A stretch of 44,453 nt of DNA from Obelidium mucronatum (GCA_025765595.1 JAIVFH010000229.1:1-44453); one strand, 5' to 3'; counted from the first letter of the stretch, positions 20,767 to 32,059 are shown. Program-made: numbers and translations. Notes: generated from the sequence alone by a model not told the origin.

Positions 20767-21765
20767 ATGGGAATCAAGCCAAAAACCAACAACTCTACTG
20801 TTGCTGCCGTCCAGCAGAATATGCAGAACATGCCTGCCATGAATGCCAAGTTGGCAATGAACAAGGCAGCTGCCCCTACATCACGTCCACAAACTCCTGC
20901 TCAGAAAGCTGCTCCTACATCTCCTGCAAAGCCAATGACACCAATGAAGCAACAGGCCGCTCCAATCAAACCTCAAACACCAATGCAACAAAAGGCCGCC
21001 CCCGCCAAGCCACAAACACCGCTACAACAGAAAGCAGCTGCTCCCAGAAAGCCGTCAACTCCAGCCGGTCCACCTTCCAAGAGCAAAATCAACCCTCTCG
21101 CTCCATTGACTCCAGGAAAAGCTGCCGCCGGCCTCCCAGACAATGTCTTTGGTAACATGTTTGACCTTCCACCAAAGTGGGTTGCCGCTTGCAAGCCATC
21201 CAAGCCTGCCCAGCTCCTGAGACAACAACGCTCTTCTGCCAAGCCGCAACAAAAGATGCAACAACAAGTGATTAAGAAGAAGCCTCAGTTCACTCGCAAA
21301 CCACGCGCTCCAAAGAACTCCACCAATGAAGTCTTCAACTTGCAATTCTTGTTCAATGAGAACGCCAGATTTGCTTCATGTGCACCGGTTCCACCCAAAC
21401 GTATGCCAGGTGCCAAGAAGGCGGCGGCGGCGGTTCTAATGCAGCAAATGCAACATCGTGCAATGGCAAGTAAACCACAGGCCCAGCCAGCGAAACAGCG
21501 TGCTGCTTCCGCCAAGAAGTATGATCTTGTAAGTTTTAGATGTTATTATCATTGATTTCATCCATTTTAATGATCTCTTCAACCACATCTTTTTTTCAAG
21601 GGACCTGGTTATGAAGGCTTCATGATGCCAAGTTTGTTTGTGGAACCACAAAACTGGACCAAAAACCAGGCTCCATGTCATGCTCCTCACCGTGCTGCGT
21701 TGAAGATCACCAAGCCATCAAGTCCAACAAAGCAGCAGGCTCCTTCTTCTCCAAAGAGAAAGTGA
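20767..21765 (+). CDS. Low-complexity protein, GPGYEGF family, paralog A
   Basis: Unrecognised family. Two exons (20767-21528, 21601-21765) encode 308 aa. The N-terminus contains NSTVAAVQQNM, followed by a Pro/Ala/Lys/Gln-rich linker with repeats such as AAPxKPQTPxQQK. Short hydrophobic/aromatic islands interrupt the disorder: DNVFGNMFDLPPKWVAACKP (about 123-142), NEVFNLQFLFNENARFASC (about 184-202) and the final-exon block GPGYEGFMMPSLF...WTKNQAPCHAPHRAA (about 255-290). The terminal block, the AKKYD just before it, the phase-0 intron between them and the N-terminal TVAAVQQ are shared with the gene at 23716-25726, so the two are paralogs. No signal peptide or membrane segment is seen. Codon choice is strongly biased (AAG, CCA, GCT/GCC), which suggests high expression. 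Function is unknown. Confidence 0.75.
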
Positions 21766-22076
21766 AGATTGTAAAAATGCACTGTTCCCTCCTTCTTTCT
21801 TTTCTATTTCTGAGGAAGGGAAATTATTTGAACTTATAATGTAATAATATTATGTGCTGTGTATTATAATGATGTTGTTTTCCAGTGTAAAGTTTGGTGA
21901 ATGGTTAGTACTGCTTTCTTATTAGGACTTGGTCGACTTTGACCCACAAAAACACTTAGACATAAAAAATCAATATCATAAAATATCCCTTTGTTAAACA
22001 GTTTTTAATATTGATCAAAGTTGACATACAGCACGCATGGCTGAAAAACACAAATTGGGAAGAAAAAACAAGGAAT
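21766..22076. other. Convergent intergenic region
   Basis: A 311-bp AT-rich segment lies between the stops of paralog A and adenosine kinase. It holds only AT-rich 3'-UTR-like sequence such as AATAATATTATG near 21843. No gene, RNA or hairpin terminator was seen. Confidence 0.5.
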
Positions 22077-23430
22077 TTACTTGAACTCAAAGTTCTTGAC
22101 CTTTGGGTAAGTTGGTCCACTCTGTTGGATGACTTCTGACGCAACATACTGACCAGCTCGGACACACTCATCAACGTCCTTGCCCAAAACATAGGCAGCC
22201 AAGTAACCACCAGTAAAAGCATCTCCGGCTCCGTTGGTGTCAACAATCTTGGAAACAGCAACTTCAACCACTGGGTACTCAGTGACGACACCGTCAATGG
22301 CAACAATGGTTGGGTCCCGTCCTTGAGTAATAATCACAGTTCTCTTGCGGGAGTCGTTTTCTTTTGGAAGCTTGGAGAGGTGGGCAGCAATGTCGGCGAT
22401 CTTGGTAGTCTTAACATCGTGAGATTCGGCGTAAGCGAGAGCTTCAGACTCGTTACCAAAGAGAAGGTCCCAGTAAGGAGCCAATTCGTCCAATGGTCCC
22501 TTGAAGAACTGTGGAATAAATGGAGCAGACAAGTTCATGGCAAAGACCTTGTTGGTGGCAGCAGCATGTTTGGCGAGGAGGTTGGCAGACTCAGGAGACA
22601 CAGTGAGGAAAAATCCACCAACGTAGAAGTACTTGGCGTTCTCGACCAACGACCAGATTTCCTTGGATTGCAAGTGGGAGGCTTTGTAGGTGTTTGCCGC
22701 CTGGAGATCAGTGACCAAAGATCTGTCTTGTCCAGTGATCAACACACCACAGACACCAGTTGGAACAGTGTCATTAACCATGTATTCAGTACGAAGACCA
22801 TCGTTCTTTGCAGCTGTTATTCGGTATCGAATGTCAATTAGCTCAAATTAGGTGTCAAGTGCAAATTACCATCTCTCAGACGGTCCGCATTTTCATCCTT
22901 TCCAACAGCACCAACATACACGGTTGACTTGGCTGGAAGGAGCCATTGAGCACCACGGAGGGAGTTCTGTGCGGCACCACCAGCGCCATAGCTGACATCA
23001 AACTTCTCAACAAGGTCAGCATAAACATTCTTGTGCTTCTCTTCGACAAGGATGGCGTCATTAGCCTTGAGCTCGTACTTCTCAAGGAGAGCAGCATCGA
23101 CTTTGGCAGAAATGTCGAGAAGAGGATTCTCAATTCCAAAGAGGGTGTATTCTGTTTGAAGTGGTAAGTTGAGTTGATTGCTGTCAAGTTTGGAAACATG
23201 CAAACAGGCCACTTCTACAAAAGCAATTCTAATCCAGCATCCTTGCATTAATTCAGCAACGTTTTGAACTCTCCCTTCGCAACTCCCTTTGCATTAAATG
23301 CTTGGCGTCGATCTCGTTGGCTAGTCAAGACTAACGAGTTACCTTGAAGCAGATCCTCCGTCGAGTTCGCCTTTTTAGCCGGCGATGGCTTCTGAGCATC
23401 GCTTGGGGCGGTTCTTTTCGTACCTGACAT
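22077..23430 (-). CDS. Adenosine kinase
   Basis: PfkB-family kinase that phosphorylates adenosine to AMP, supporting purine salvage and the methyl cycle. Three exons (23430-23343, 23151-22870, 22813-22077) encode 368 aa. The core begins EYTLFGIENPLLDISAKVD, has the substrate-binding GAGGAAQNSLRGAQWLL, the strand FYVGGFFLTVSPE, and PfkB signature 2 DTNGAGDAFTGG (from 315) with catalytic Asp321. Exon 1 adds about 29 residues with two basic clusters (TKRT and PAKKAN) that look like a bipartite nuclear signal. Intron 1 is 191 nt, far longer than its neighbours, and contains an ATG at 23246-23248 that reads in frame into the kinase without a stop, so a second isoform is possible. The gene sits between the two GPGYEGF paralogs, transcribed in the opposite direction. 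Confidence 0.95.
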
Positions 23431-23715
23431 TGCGTTGGTGATGTTTGAGACCAGTTTTTGGGGTGCGAAAAAAGAAGTTGAATGGAAATGGTAAAAAATA
23501 AGTAATGGAGTTAATCCGTCCGATAAACGCGATCGGACTAGCGACGCCTTCGTATTCTATTATTAGAGCACACGAGGCGATCGTAGGACTCCACCTGGCG
23601 GTATAGCTCTGTTCCAAAAATACACTCAAGAAAAACCTATAAGAAGTGACAACAAATTGTTTGACCCCACACCCATTAAATCTTTAAACTTACTCTCTAA
23701 TCTGTAAACTACTTA
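23431..23715. promoter_or_regulatory. Divergent promoter, adenosine kinase and paralog B
   Basis: A 285-bp segment between divergent starts. TATAAG at 23638-23643 lies about 76 bp before the paralog B ATG and matches the spacing seen for paralog A. A perfect 7-bp inverted repeat, GTCCGAT/ATCGGAC, spans 23518-23538 with a 7-nt spacer; it could be a dimeric factor site shared by both genes. The regulatory role is inference. Confidence 0.4.
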
Positions 23716-25726
23716 ATGACACGCAAGAACAACAATAACAAAAACGCCGGCAATGCTACAGTCGCTGCCGTTCAACAGGCACACATTGCAAACGTTCAGG
23801 CCGCAAAGAATGTTGCAGCACCAAAGCCCCAAGCTGCTGCAAAGCCTCAATCAAAGCCATCTACCCCAGCCCAACTTTCTTCCAAAGTTCAATCTAAGGC
23901 TGCTACTCCAGTCAGCATGGCTGCTGCAGCAAAGGTATGCCCTCAATTCACTCACCACCTCTAAACTTTCGGTGTTCATGTTTTAGCCATCAGTACAGCA
24001 GGTGAAAGTTCAGGCCGCTCCACCAAAGGTATTTCACTTTTTCCACCGAGAACTTAAGTTCCTAACTCACCACTGACAGCCTGCAACTCCTCAGAAGGCC
24101 CAAGCTTCGAAAGTCCAAGCTGCCCCTCTTAAGCCTCAGGTTGCTCAATCGCAATCTAAGGTAGAAACGACTATCAGCCTTAAATGAGTTTCCGAAAAGT
24201 TTTAACTTGAACCACAGCCCTCCACCCCACAGACCAAAGCCCAAGCCGCTCCAATTAAACCACAGCAACGCGCTGCATCTGCCAAAAAGTATGATATTGT
24301 AAGTCAAGATATCAGCGTTTGTGCCATACAGCTTCTAAAAATAGCAAATGAATAGGGACCTGGTTATGAAGGCTTTATGATGCCGAATATGTTCCAAGAG
24401 CCATCAACCTGGACCAAAAATCAATCTCCTTGCCATGCTCCTCACCGTGCTGCCATTAAGCAGCTTAACAAACAACCATCTTTCAAAGCAGCCACCCCCA
24501 TTAGCAAGCCATCAACCCCAGTGCCAAAAGCCCAAGCCAACAACAAGGGCACCAAAACTGCTCCAATTGCATCCACTAAAGGAAAAAATGCCGTCAAGTG
24601 GAGTTCTCCAGCAGGAAAGCAACTTATTTTGAGACCAAAGATGGGGCTTGTCATTTACACTCCTTTGTGGATTCAAGTCTACCACTGGGCACAGAACAAG
24701 GACAAAAAGCCAATTCGTGGTCGCTCTGCGGATAAAACAAACAAGGCTCAAAGACTACAACAGCAAAAACAAAGAATTGCTGCTGAACGCAATCCAAACG
24801 ACAGAGCAAAGTCTCCAGCTCCAAAGGTACTTTCTCGGCAGGCGTCCGCGGTTTCCGCTAAGCCCTCCGCTCCGGTTTCTCGCCAGCAGTCTGCCATTTC
24901 CGCCAAATCCCCAGCGCCTTTGTCTCGTCAGCAATCTGCAGCAGGTCAGAAGAACAAGCCAACAACCCCAGCCAAAAAGAAGGGAAACTCTTCTCCAGTA
25001 AATAATTGGCAAGAAAATGTGTGGGCTGACTTCTACACTGCCAACAAGCACCACACATTCACTTCTGGCAAAGTGCAAGCCGCTCCAGCCCCTAAAGCAG
25101 CCCCAAACAACAAGCCACAACAGATCAACTCAAAACAACCAAACGGCAGCTTGAAATCCACAATTGCTCCCCCGAAATCCGCGAAATCTCCAGAAATCTT
25201 CTCCTTTGTCAAAGCCCCAACCTCAAATGCCAGTTCCGTTACACACAGCCGCCAAGCATCCGCCCAGAAGGCTCCATTGAAGAAGCAGCAATCAGCATCT
25301 TCTCCAGTCGGAAACACTCCTGATGTTTTCGCAATGTACATGGAACCTTCTGCAAAATCAAAACCACAAACGCCCAGTCAACAATACGCTGCCATCCGAA
25401 CTGCCAAGCCAAAGCCAGCTCCTTACATGAGCGCTTCCATGCCTCGTGAAATGATGAATGCCTTTTCTGAAGGAAGTAACGTTGCTTACATCAAGTTGAA
25501 CAATGACGCCCATCAACGTGGCTTGCAGATGGGACCAAAGCCAAAGCAACAGCAAAACAACAAAGCAAGAGTCGCTTCTGCTAAGCCATCGACCCCAACT
25601 ATCAGCAACAAGAACAAGCGCCCAGCTGTTGAAAAGAGCAACTCTTGGTTCACTCCTTCCGGCATTGCAGTCGCTTCTGCAATTGTTGCAATCGGCGGTG
25701 TTGGCATCAGTAAATTGGCTTGGTAA
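23716..25726 (+). CDS. Low-complexity protein, GPGYEGF family, paralog B, possible tail anchor
   Basis: Unrecognised family. Five exons, all phase 0 (23716-23934, 23987-24028, 24080-24160, 24218-24298, 24356-25726), encode 597 aa. The N-terminus (NATVAAVQQAHI) and the block AKKYD|GPGYEGFMMPNMF...WTKNQSPCHAPHRAA (from about 137) match paralog A, including the intron position. Exons 2-4 are tiny modules beginning Pro-Ser/Ala and rich in KVQAAP-like repeats. Further aromatic islands (GLVIYTPLWIQVYHWAQ, ENVWADFYTANKHH, PEIFSF, PDVFAMYM) alternate with basic disordered linkers. Four SRQASA/SRQQSA repeats carry Arg at -3 to Ser, as basophilic kinases prefer. The last 21 residues, from GIAVASAIVAIGGVG to LAW, form a Gly/Ala-rich hydrophobic segment that could be a tail anchor. 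Function is unknown. Confidence 0.75.
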
Positions 25727-25869
25727 AAGCAATCAGTATAGCATTATAATCTTTGGCTTTTTATGTTGAATATGTGTGTTGATATGATATGAATATAATA
25801 ATAATGACCATTTTGGTATACTTATTCACGTTTATTTAACTAACGAAATCAGTAAATCTCCCTTCTCAT

Positions 25870-27271
25870 CTAAACTTTCACGTCTGATCCAGAAAACAAC
25901 TCTTGCCTCAAACCAGGATAGACCTTGTCAATATGTTGCCAAGTGATCTCCCACAGATTATGATGCTGCGATACTTGCGATCCTTCTGCTTCTTGAGGTG
26001 CTGGTGGATTCGGCTGAAATATTCTCTGTGTGGACATGACAAGGAGCATGTTTTTCAAGGACTCCAAAACACCCTCGGACTAAATATGATAAAGCAGCAG
26101 TGAGCGGTTGCATGGGCTGGCGACGAAGAAACCCCTCCTCCACTTACCACAAACTCCGAGCCACCAGCATTAACATAGCGATTCATGCAATCCAAAACCT
26201 TGATCCAGAGCACAGGCAAATCTTTAAAACGCGCGAGACGATTCAGATACTGCAAAAAGATTTTACACAACAAGGCAGCAACTCTCATTCGAGTCTCATC
26301 CATCCCACTGGCATCCAATCGTCTGATTTCCGGCTTCAAGAGCTCCTCCAACAGAGGGAAGAGGACGTTTTCAAAGACATCGACACCTGTTTCCAGCGTG
26401 GAACTTGTGATTTCATCGATCCCTCCAGATGCATTTGGTTTCGGCACCATTACTGTCGATTCCACTTCCGATGACAGCAAAGACCGCTGCAAAAGAGTTA
26501 AACTGTGCTGGCGGATTTCTCGGCCTGGGTTATAGCACTGCTGGGCAAGCCCAGAGAGTAATGGAAGCCAGAACTCGAACCAAACTACCCAAAAAAAACC
26601 GATTTCATTAAAAACAAAATCCATGTTAAGAACATCTGCGCGGACTTACTTCTTTCACGGCCAATACCAGCTTTCGATACCAGAGCAGGGATTTTCGAAG
26701 ACAACGAGAAGAGCTTATCTAGTGCCTTCAAGGCACGTTCGGTGGCAGCTTGTGCGTTCAAACTGAAAAGAAAAAAAAACAATCAGTACGGTATGAAATT
26801 ACTATTCCCGCCAAACACTCTAAACTTACTTCTTTTGAACAACTCGTGGACTCGTCACAGAACCTCTCCCATCAGGCGATCCAACCTGCGCAGTCGAATT
26901 CAACACAATACCCCCAGCCGAAGTAACAAAGCTCAACAACAAATCAACGCAATCGCCAAAACTCTCTGCAGTCAGTGGACTGTTTGTATCGCTGCTCACT
27001 AAAATACAGGCCGCTTCTAAACTAAATCTCGATGCTTCTGGGTGCATCGCCGTTCCACTTAGGAGATGCAAGACGGCATCCCATCGTGGGTATCGTAGAA
27101 TTAGACTTGGGTCCGTTTTAATAACTTGAAGGAGACCAGCCATCAGTTGTTCAGCGACAATGTTTAGGACTTCAACGGGAAGCGATGTGAGCATATCAAG
27201 TGATTGGAAGACTTGTGGAAGCATATCGTCCTATGAGAAAGAAGAAGAAAAATCGTTGAGCTTTTTTCAGT

Positions 27272-27320
<49 letters not shown>

Positions 27321-30300
27321 GGAAATTAAGAACCAACCTTGTGAACCATTCGAATCAACAGCCTCAACAAACCAACAACCGCTCTTTCAAGTAACGGCGG
27401 GTGCTCAAAACCAGAAACATCGCCAGATAAAATCTTGGAAATCAATTCAAACGCAACAGGCCAAACAACCTTCAACCGGTCTCTATTGTGGAATGTGATA
27501 TTCACAATCAATTCGACATAGAATGCAACCGAGAGAGAATAGGCTGGCTTATTCGCCCCTGCTGCAACAACGGGCGTTGACGGGCTTTCTGCAGGGCCCA
27601 GCAATTTAGCATTCTCAGGACTCTTTGCAGCAACTTCCGCATTCGTTTCATTTCCCCCGTTCTGGAAAAGACCCGATTGAGATAGACGGTGAGTCAACTT
27701 TGGCAAAACGTAACACGCTTGAGTGATGATTGCCAGTAAATGCTGCAGTGACGACTCCTCCAAGAACCTTGTTTCCAAAAAGAGTTCTTCAATACGACAG
27801 CAAGTAATACAAGAGATTGTGCTCTGCTCGGCATCAAGCTCTTCGGCAGTAGGCGGAAGGTCGGCGACATCATCACCTCCTCCCAAATTCAAGAGTTGGG
27901 CCAAAGAAAAAAAGAGACCTCCACCAACTGGTTCTTTTTGAGGCGCTTCTTTTTCTTTTACCAATAAACGCGGTATTTGAGCGCCACGGCGAATAAAATT
28001 GTCGGCAGTGAGCATATTGCTTGGCAAAAGGGAGTGCAAGAATAGGTTTCCCAGGATATCGACAATCTAAACAAGAAACAACTAATAAGCAACCATTTAA
28101 AAAAAGAGAGCTGTTGACATACATTCTTCCATCCAAGTCTCAGTGAATTTCCATACTCAGAGGCCAAGTTGAACATCAATACACAAGCAACCTGACTCTT
28201 GTAATTTCTTCCAAAGTCAACAGCCCAGGGATCAGCCCGGACAGGATCTGGTCTATTGTTTGGCGAAGATACGCCAAGTGAATCATCCAGTTTTCGCTCA
28301 GCTGGAAGTTTTCCGTGGTCCTTGAGAAGTCCAGTGGTTTTGGAAAGACTGATTACAATACTATCAAGCACATCAGTTATTTGATACAGGCTTGCAATGG
28401 AAGCACATCGGTGCAATCCAACAATCGCCTTTTGAAGGGTTAATGAATCTTCTGAACTGTCAAAAGCTGAACAAGAAAAAACAGAATCAATACACTCCAG
28501 AAATCTTTCGAACCAAAAAAAAAAAAATTTAACAATTATTACCATAGGAAATGGCCGCAATCGTTGACACCGAAATAGCTTGAAACATGTCCTTGCTGAA
28601 CGACCCCCGTGGGCAACTCATCAGCGGATTCGCAGTTTCTGATTTCTTCAGAAGCTCTTTCCAGGCATAACTAAATCCCAAATCTCCTTCATGCTCCTCA
28701 GGCATAACAATTTCATTGTGCTTGATAGCATCATATATTGCTCGCAAGTACTCTGGATCAAAGTCTTTTCCGTTATTGCAGCCACGGTTGTTTCTTTGGA
28801 AGTCTTCCGGTGTCATTCTTCGACGAACTTGTGGATTGTGTTGGTCTGTATTGAGGAGAATGATGGAAAAGGCAAGAACAAATCCAGCACTTTGGTCTGC
28901 AATGTGATGGTCTTGCGTGTCTTCCATGGCCTGAAAGTACCCTTCAGGCAAAATTTTCGACGACTCGCTCGATAAGTTGCGCTTCTCCAGGAAGACGGAA
29001 ACTCTCCAAAAGCAGCCGAAGGCCTTCGTCCAACCGTTTCTGTAAAAATCAGTTGATTAAAACTGTGGATAAACAAACACAGTTACTTACGCCTTTGAAG
29101 TTGTAGAGCTTGATAAAAGTCTTCAAGATATCTTCGTTTCCTCTCTTTGCGATATACTCTCCGATCAGTTTTTTATTCACGCCAGGAGTAGTTTTCAAAA
29201 AGACGGCAATGCTATGAGGATCCGCAGGAGTCGGTAACAACTCTTGTTCTTAGAGCATCGAGTCTGTTAGCATTTACAGTCCTCAATATGATTTTAATCC
29301 ATCAAACCTTGCAAAAACTTGATCCCAGCTTTCGGACTTGAGTTGAATCTCTCGGCACCTTGAGCGAGAAGCTTTTTACGGCGTTTGACTGCCAACAGCT
29401 CTTCGGGGGATGGTTCATGATACAAAGACTCTGGCAGTCCCATTGCAGTCACGCCAATCTCCATTCCCGACTTTCGCTCAGACAAATGCTTTAATAAGAG
29501 CATTAAACCATCCACACATTGAACCTGGTGGTTAATCATTGTGACAGGTCCGCCTGGAGTGGCATCAGGGAAAGTATGCTACCGAAAAAGTATTCGAATT
29601 AGCCCCCCATAAACAAATTGCGGTGAAATCTGTCTACCTTGCTCAAGAACCTCACAACTTCTTCATACAAATTTCCTTGGCATTGGCCGTCTCCATCAAA
29701 GTTGACCCACAATTCAGTGAAAAATCCAGGAATTCGACAACATTGAACCATTGTTTCAAGCAAGAGCTCTCTTGCCTCAGCGACGAGAACGTTTCGCCCA
29801 GCAACGTTTTGTTGCGCGTTAACTATGATGATGACTATTAAGTTAAATCAATTCGAACTGAGTGACAATACCTTGCTCAGGAGTAGACGTAGTATTGTTT
29901 TGAATATCCGTAACGTCCCAACTGACAACTCCAGCATCTACTTTGGACATGATCCAGTTCAAGAAATATTCAAACTGAAACTTCAAAAAGTGCCGGGAAG
30001 TTTGAAAGAGAGCCGTCAAGACCCTCAATGTCATTGAAAGAAGCGTCATGTTATTTGATGACGGAGGAGAGTTGTATGTCATATTTGTGTTTTGAAGAAA
30101 CTAACAAGAAGTCGGTTAGCAGAGCAGGTACCACGCGAAATACTATATGGGGCCATACCTGGAACAAAAACTTGACTAGTTCGTTCACAACTAGCTCCTT
30201 GCATGCCACGGCCATTTTTTCTTCATCCGAAACAGCCACGTCAGTTCCACGGGTTGCCTTTTCGGCTTCCACTTCATAACCCCAGCCAATCCATTTTCCT

Positions 30301-32059
30301 AGAGATCTACCACCAACTTCAACCCCGACATTCAATAAAGTCAATGCAATAAATCGATGGGTGGAGTCTGTGTGGCTCCTATTACGCGGATCCATCAATG
30401 TCACCAAAACTCGCACCAATTCCAGAATCGCCGGGAGTCCGAAAGGAGCAAACGCGCGATGGCTCGACTGCTCTTTTTGATTATTATGTTGCTCTTCTGT
30501 CTCCTGCGAAGGCGCAGCAGACGGAATCGAGCTCTTGACGACATCGTCGCTGTTCTTTTCGGCAGCTTCCAACAGAGGTTGCTGTTCACCGACTTCAGCC
30601 GCTACTGCAGCCTCAGTAAGACCTTCTTCGTGAGATACTTCTTGAAATTGAACTTTTGGCTGCTGTTCCAACTGCTGTTGATTCAAATCCAAGTCAAGCT
30701 TGATCTCCAAATCACTACTGGCATCATCGTGACCAACGCTGATCATTTCTGGTTCATTGTTTCCCGAAGATGATAGTGAATCGGCAATTGATATTACAAC
30801 GGGGCCATTGGAGGAATCTGTTCCATTCACTTCCGTTCCCTTGTTTGTCGACGATGCAAAGACGGTTTCGAGATCTCCTTTTTGTCGAGACTTCAATGAA
30901 CGAATAATACTGGCAGCTGCGTGTGATGAGGGAACTGTCGATGACGTTTCATTATTGGCTGTAACGGCAGATTTGAGTCGGTCATTGTGCTCCTTGACTT
31001 TCAGAATTTGAGTAAGCCTTTCGAATAAAACTTGAACAAGAATGACGAGAGTTTGTTCAGCGGATTTCTTGAGCAGTTCTGAGAATGAGTATGATCAATA
31101 CAGGGCGAAACAAACATGGAGTAGAAGGGAGCTGCATTACCACTGACTCTTCCTTGAAAACACATTCCAAATGCGGTTTCGACCATTTCGCAGATTGCCT
31201 TATCATCAAGAGTCTTTTGCCCCACCTCGCTCATTACAGTCACCCGAATTAGCCTCAGGATGCGCGTGAGCACGACTTCGTCCGAGCTGGGATCTGTAGC
31301 TTCAAACTTGCAGTTTGACACGGTGTGCGTCAGAACAGACATTGCGTGCGGCAGAAGCGGATGGTTTGGGTCCAGCACGCGGTACTTGATGAATTTTTCG
31401 ACGGCGGCCAGGGCGGCGCCAGTGATTGGCCCCGTGGTGTCGCCGCTGCGGATGACGTCCAGGAACGGCGCCAGCAGCGCCAGCGGGTCGATGTCGCGCA
31501 GGTCGGCCACCAGCGTCAGGCGCGCCTTCAGCCGCGCAAAGCCGGCCAGCAGCGGGCCTTCGACCAGACCCGTGACGCGCTCGTTCGCGCCGTAGTACGC
31601 GCCGCCGCCGCCGCCGCCGGAGTTGCCGCTGCTGCCGCTGCCGGCCGCGCCGGCGTTCGCGCTCGCCGGCGGGCGCCGCGCCGTGAAGGCCAGCACGTGG
31701 CCGAGGGCCGCCGGCGCCGCGGCCGCGCAGAAGTCGAAAGCGTCGGCGGCGGGCGGCGGCGCCTGGCGCTCGTTGTACTCCTGGCCGCTGACCGACAGAC
31801 TCCAGCGCGCGTTCTTGCGCATCGCCGCCGCCACCGCCGCCGCCTCCGCGTGCACAATGTGCTGCCACGCCTGCTCCGGCCGCGGGTGGAGGACGCGCTT
31901 CGGGGCGCCGGCGCCGTTCGAGCTGCCCGAGAAGCTGCGCGTGGCGGCAAACGCGCCGTCGCCGTCGCCAGTCGCTTCCAAGCCGCCGAATGCTGGCGGC
32001 GGCCCCCGTCCAGGGCCGCTGCTGCCCCGTATCGGTGCGGGCAACGTGTCACTGGCCAT
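25870..32059 (-). CDS. GBF1/Gea-type ARF guanine nucleotide exchange factor (Sec7 domain)
   Basis: Large ARF-GEF that activates ARF GTPases at the Golgi for COPI coat recruitment. Thirteen exons run from 32059 to 25870, with introns at 31140-31079, 30158-30101, 29871-29823, 29637-29579, 29307-29249, 29090-29040, 28542-28467, 28122-28067, 27337-27231, 26829-26763, 26649-26585 and 26147-26080, giving about 1803 aa. Order: CG-rich Ala/Gly-rich N-terminus, DCB region, HUS box, Sec7 domain from about 828 (FNSSPKAGIKFLQ, IGEYIAKRGNE, ESFRLPGEAQLIERVVENF, FSIILLNTDQHNPQVRRRM with the expected motif-2 Asn, and VMPEEHEGDLG), then the HDS regions. A single-base (+1) frame break interrupts the Sec7 domain at about 28943-28949; downstream splice phases are consistent only if it is bypassed. 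The gene starts 45 bp after the hydrolase stop. Confidence 0.88.
27273..27316. repeat. (CA)22 microsatellite in an ARF-GEF intron
   Basis: Uninterrupted CA dinucleotide run of 44 nt within the 107-nt intron 27231-27337. On the coding strand it is a TG run near the donor, which makes this intron longer than its neighbours. It should be polymorphic. Confidence 0.95.
28943..28949 (-). other. Frame break (+1) inside the Sec7 domain
   Basis: On the minus strand TTT GCC TGA AGG stops the frame just after ERVVENFA. Dropping one base (GCC, skip T, GAA GGG) restores the frame that runs EGYFQAMEDTQ and on to FSIILLNTDQHN. No GT...AG intron of usable length and phase explains it. It may be a base-call or assembly error, a damaged allele, or +1 recoding at a stop codon. 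Confidence 0.75.
31330..32045. other. CG-rich 5' exon block of the ARF-GEF gene
   Basis: The first exon is extremely GC- and CpG-rich over roughly 700 bp and returns abruptly to ordinary composition near 31330. It encodes Ala/Gly-rich sequence. Antisense frames stay open here only because of base composition. Similar but shorter blocks mark the 5' ends of the MFSD1, sirtuin, NST1 and RMD5 genes. Confidence 0.7.

Noticed and set aside
28920..28960. A 31-nt intron removing the TGA in the Sec7 domain
   Set aside because: It is shorter than any other intron in the window and would delete the residues following VVENF that align with the family.
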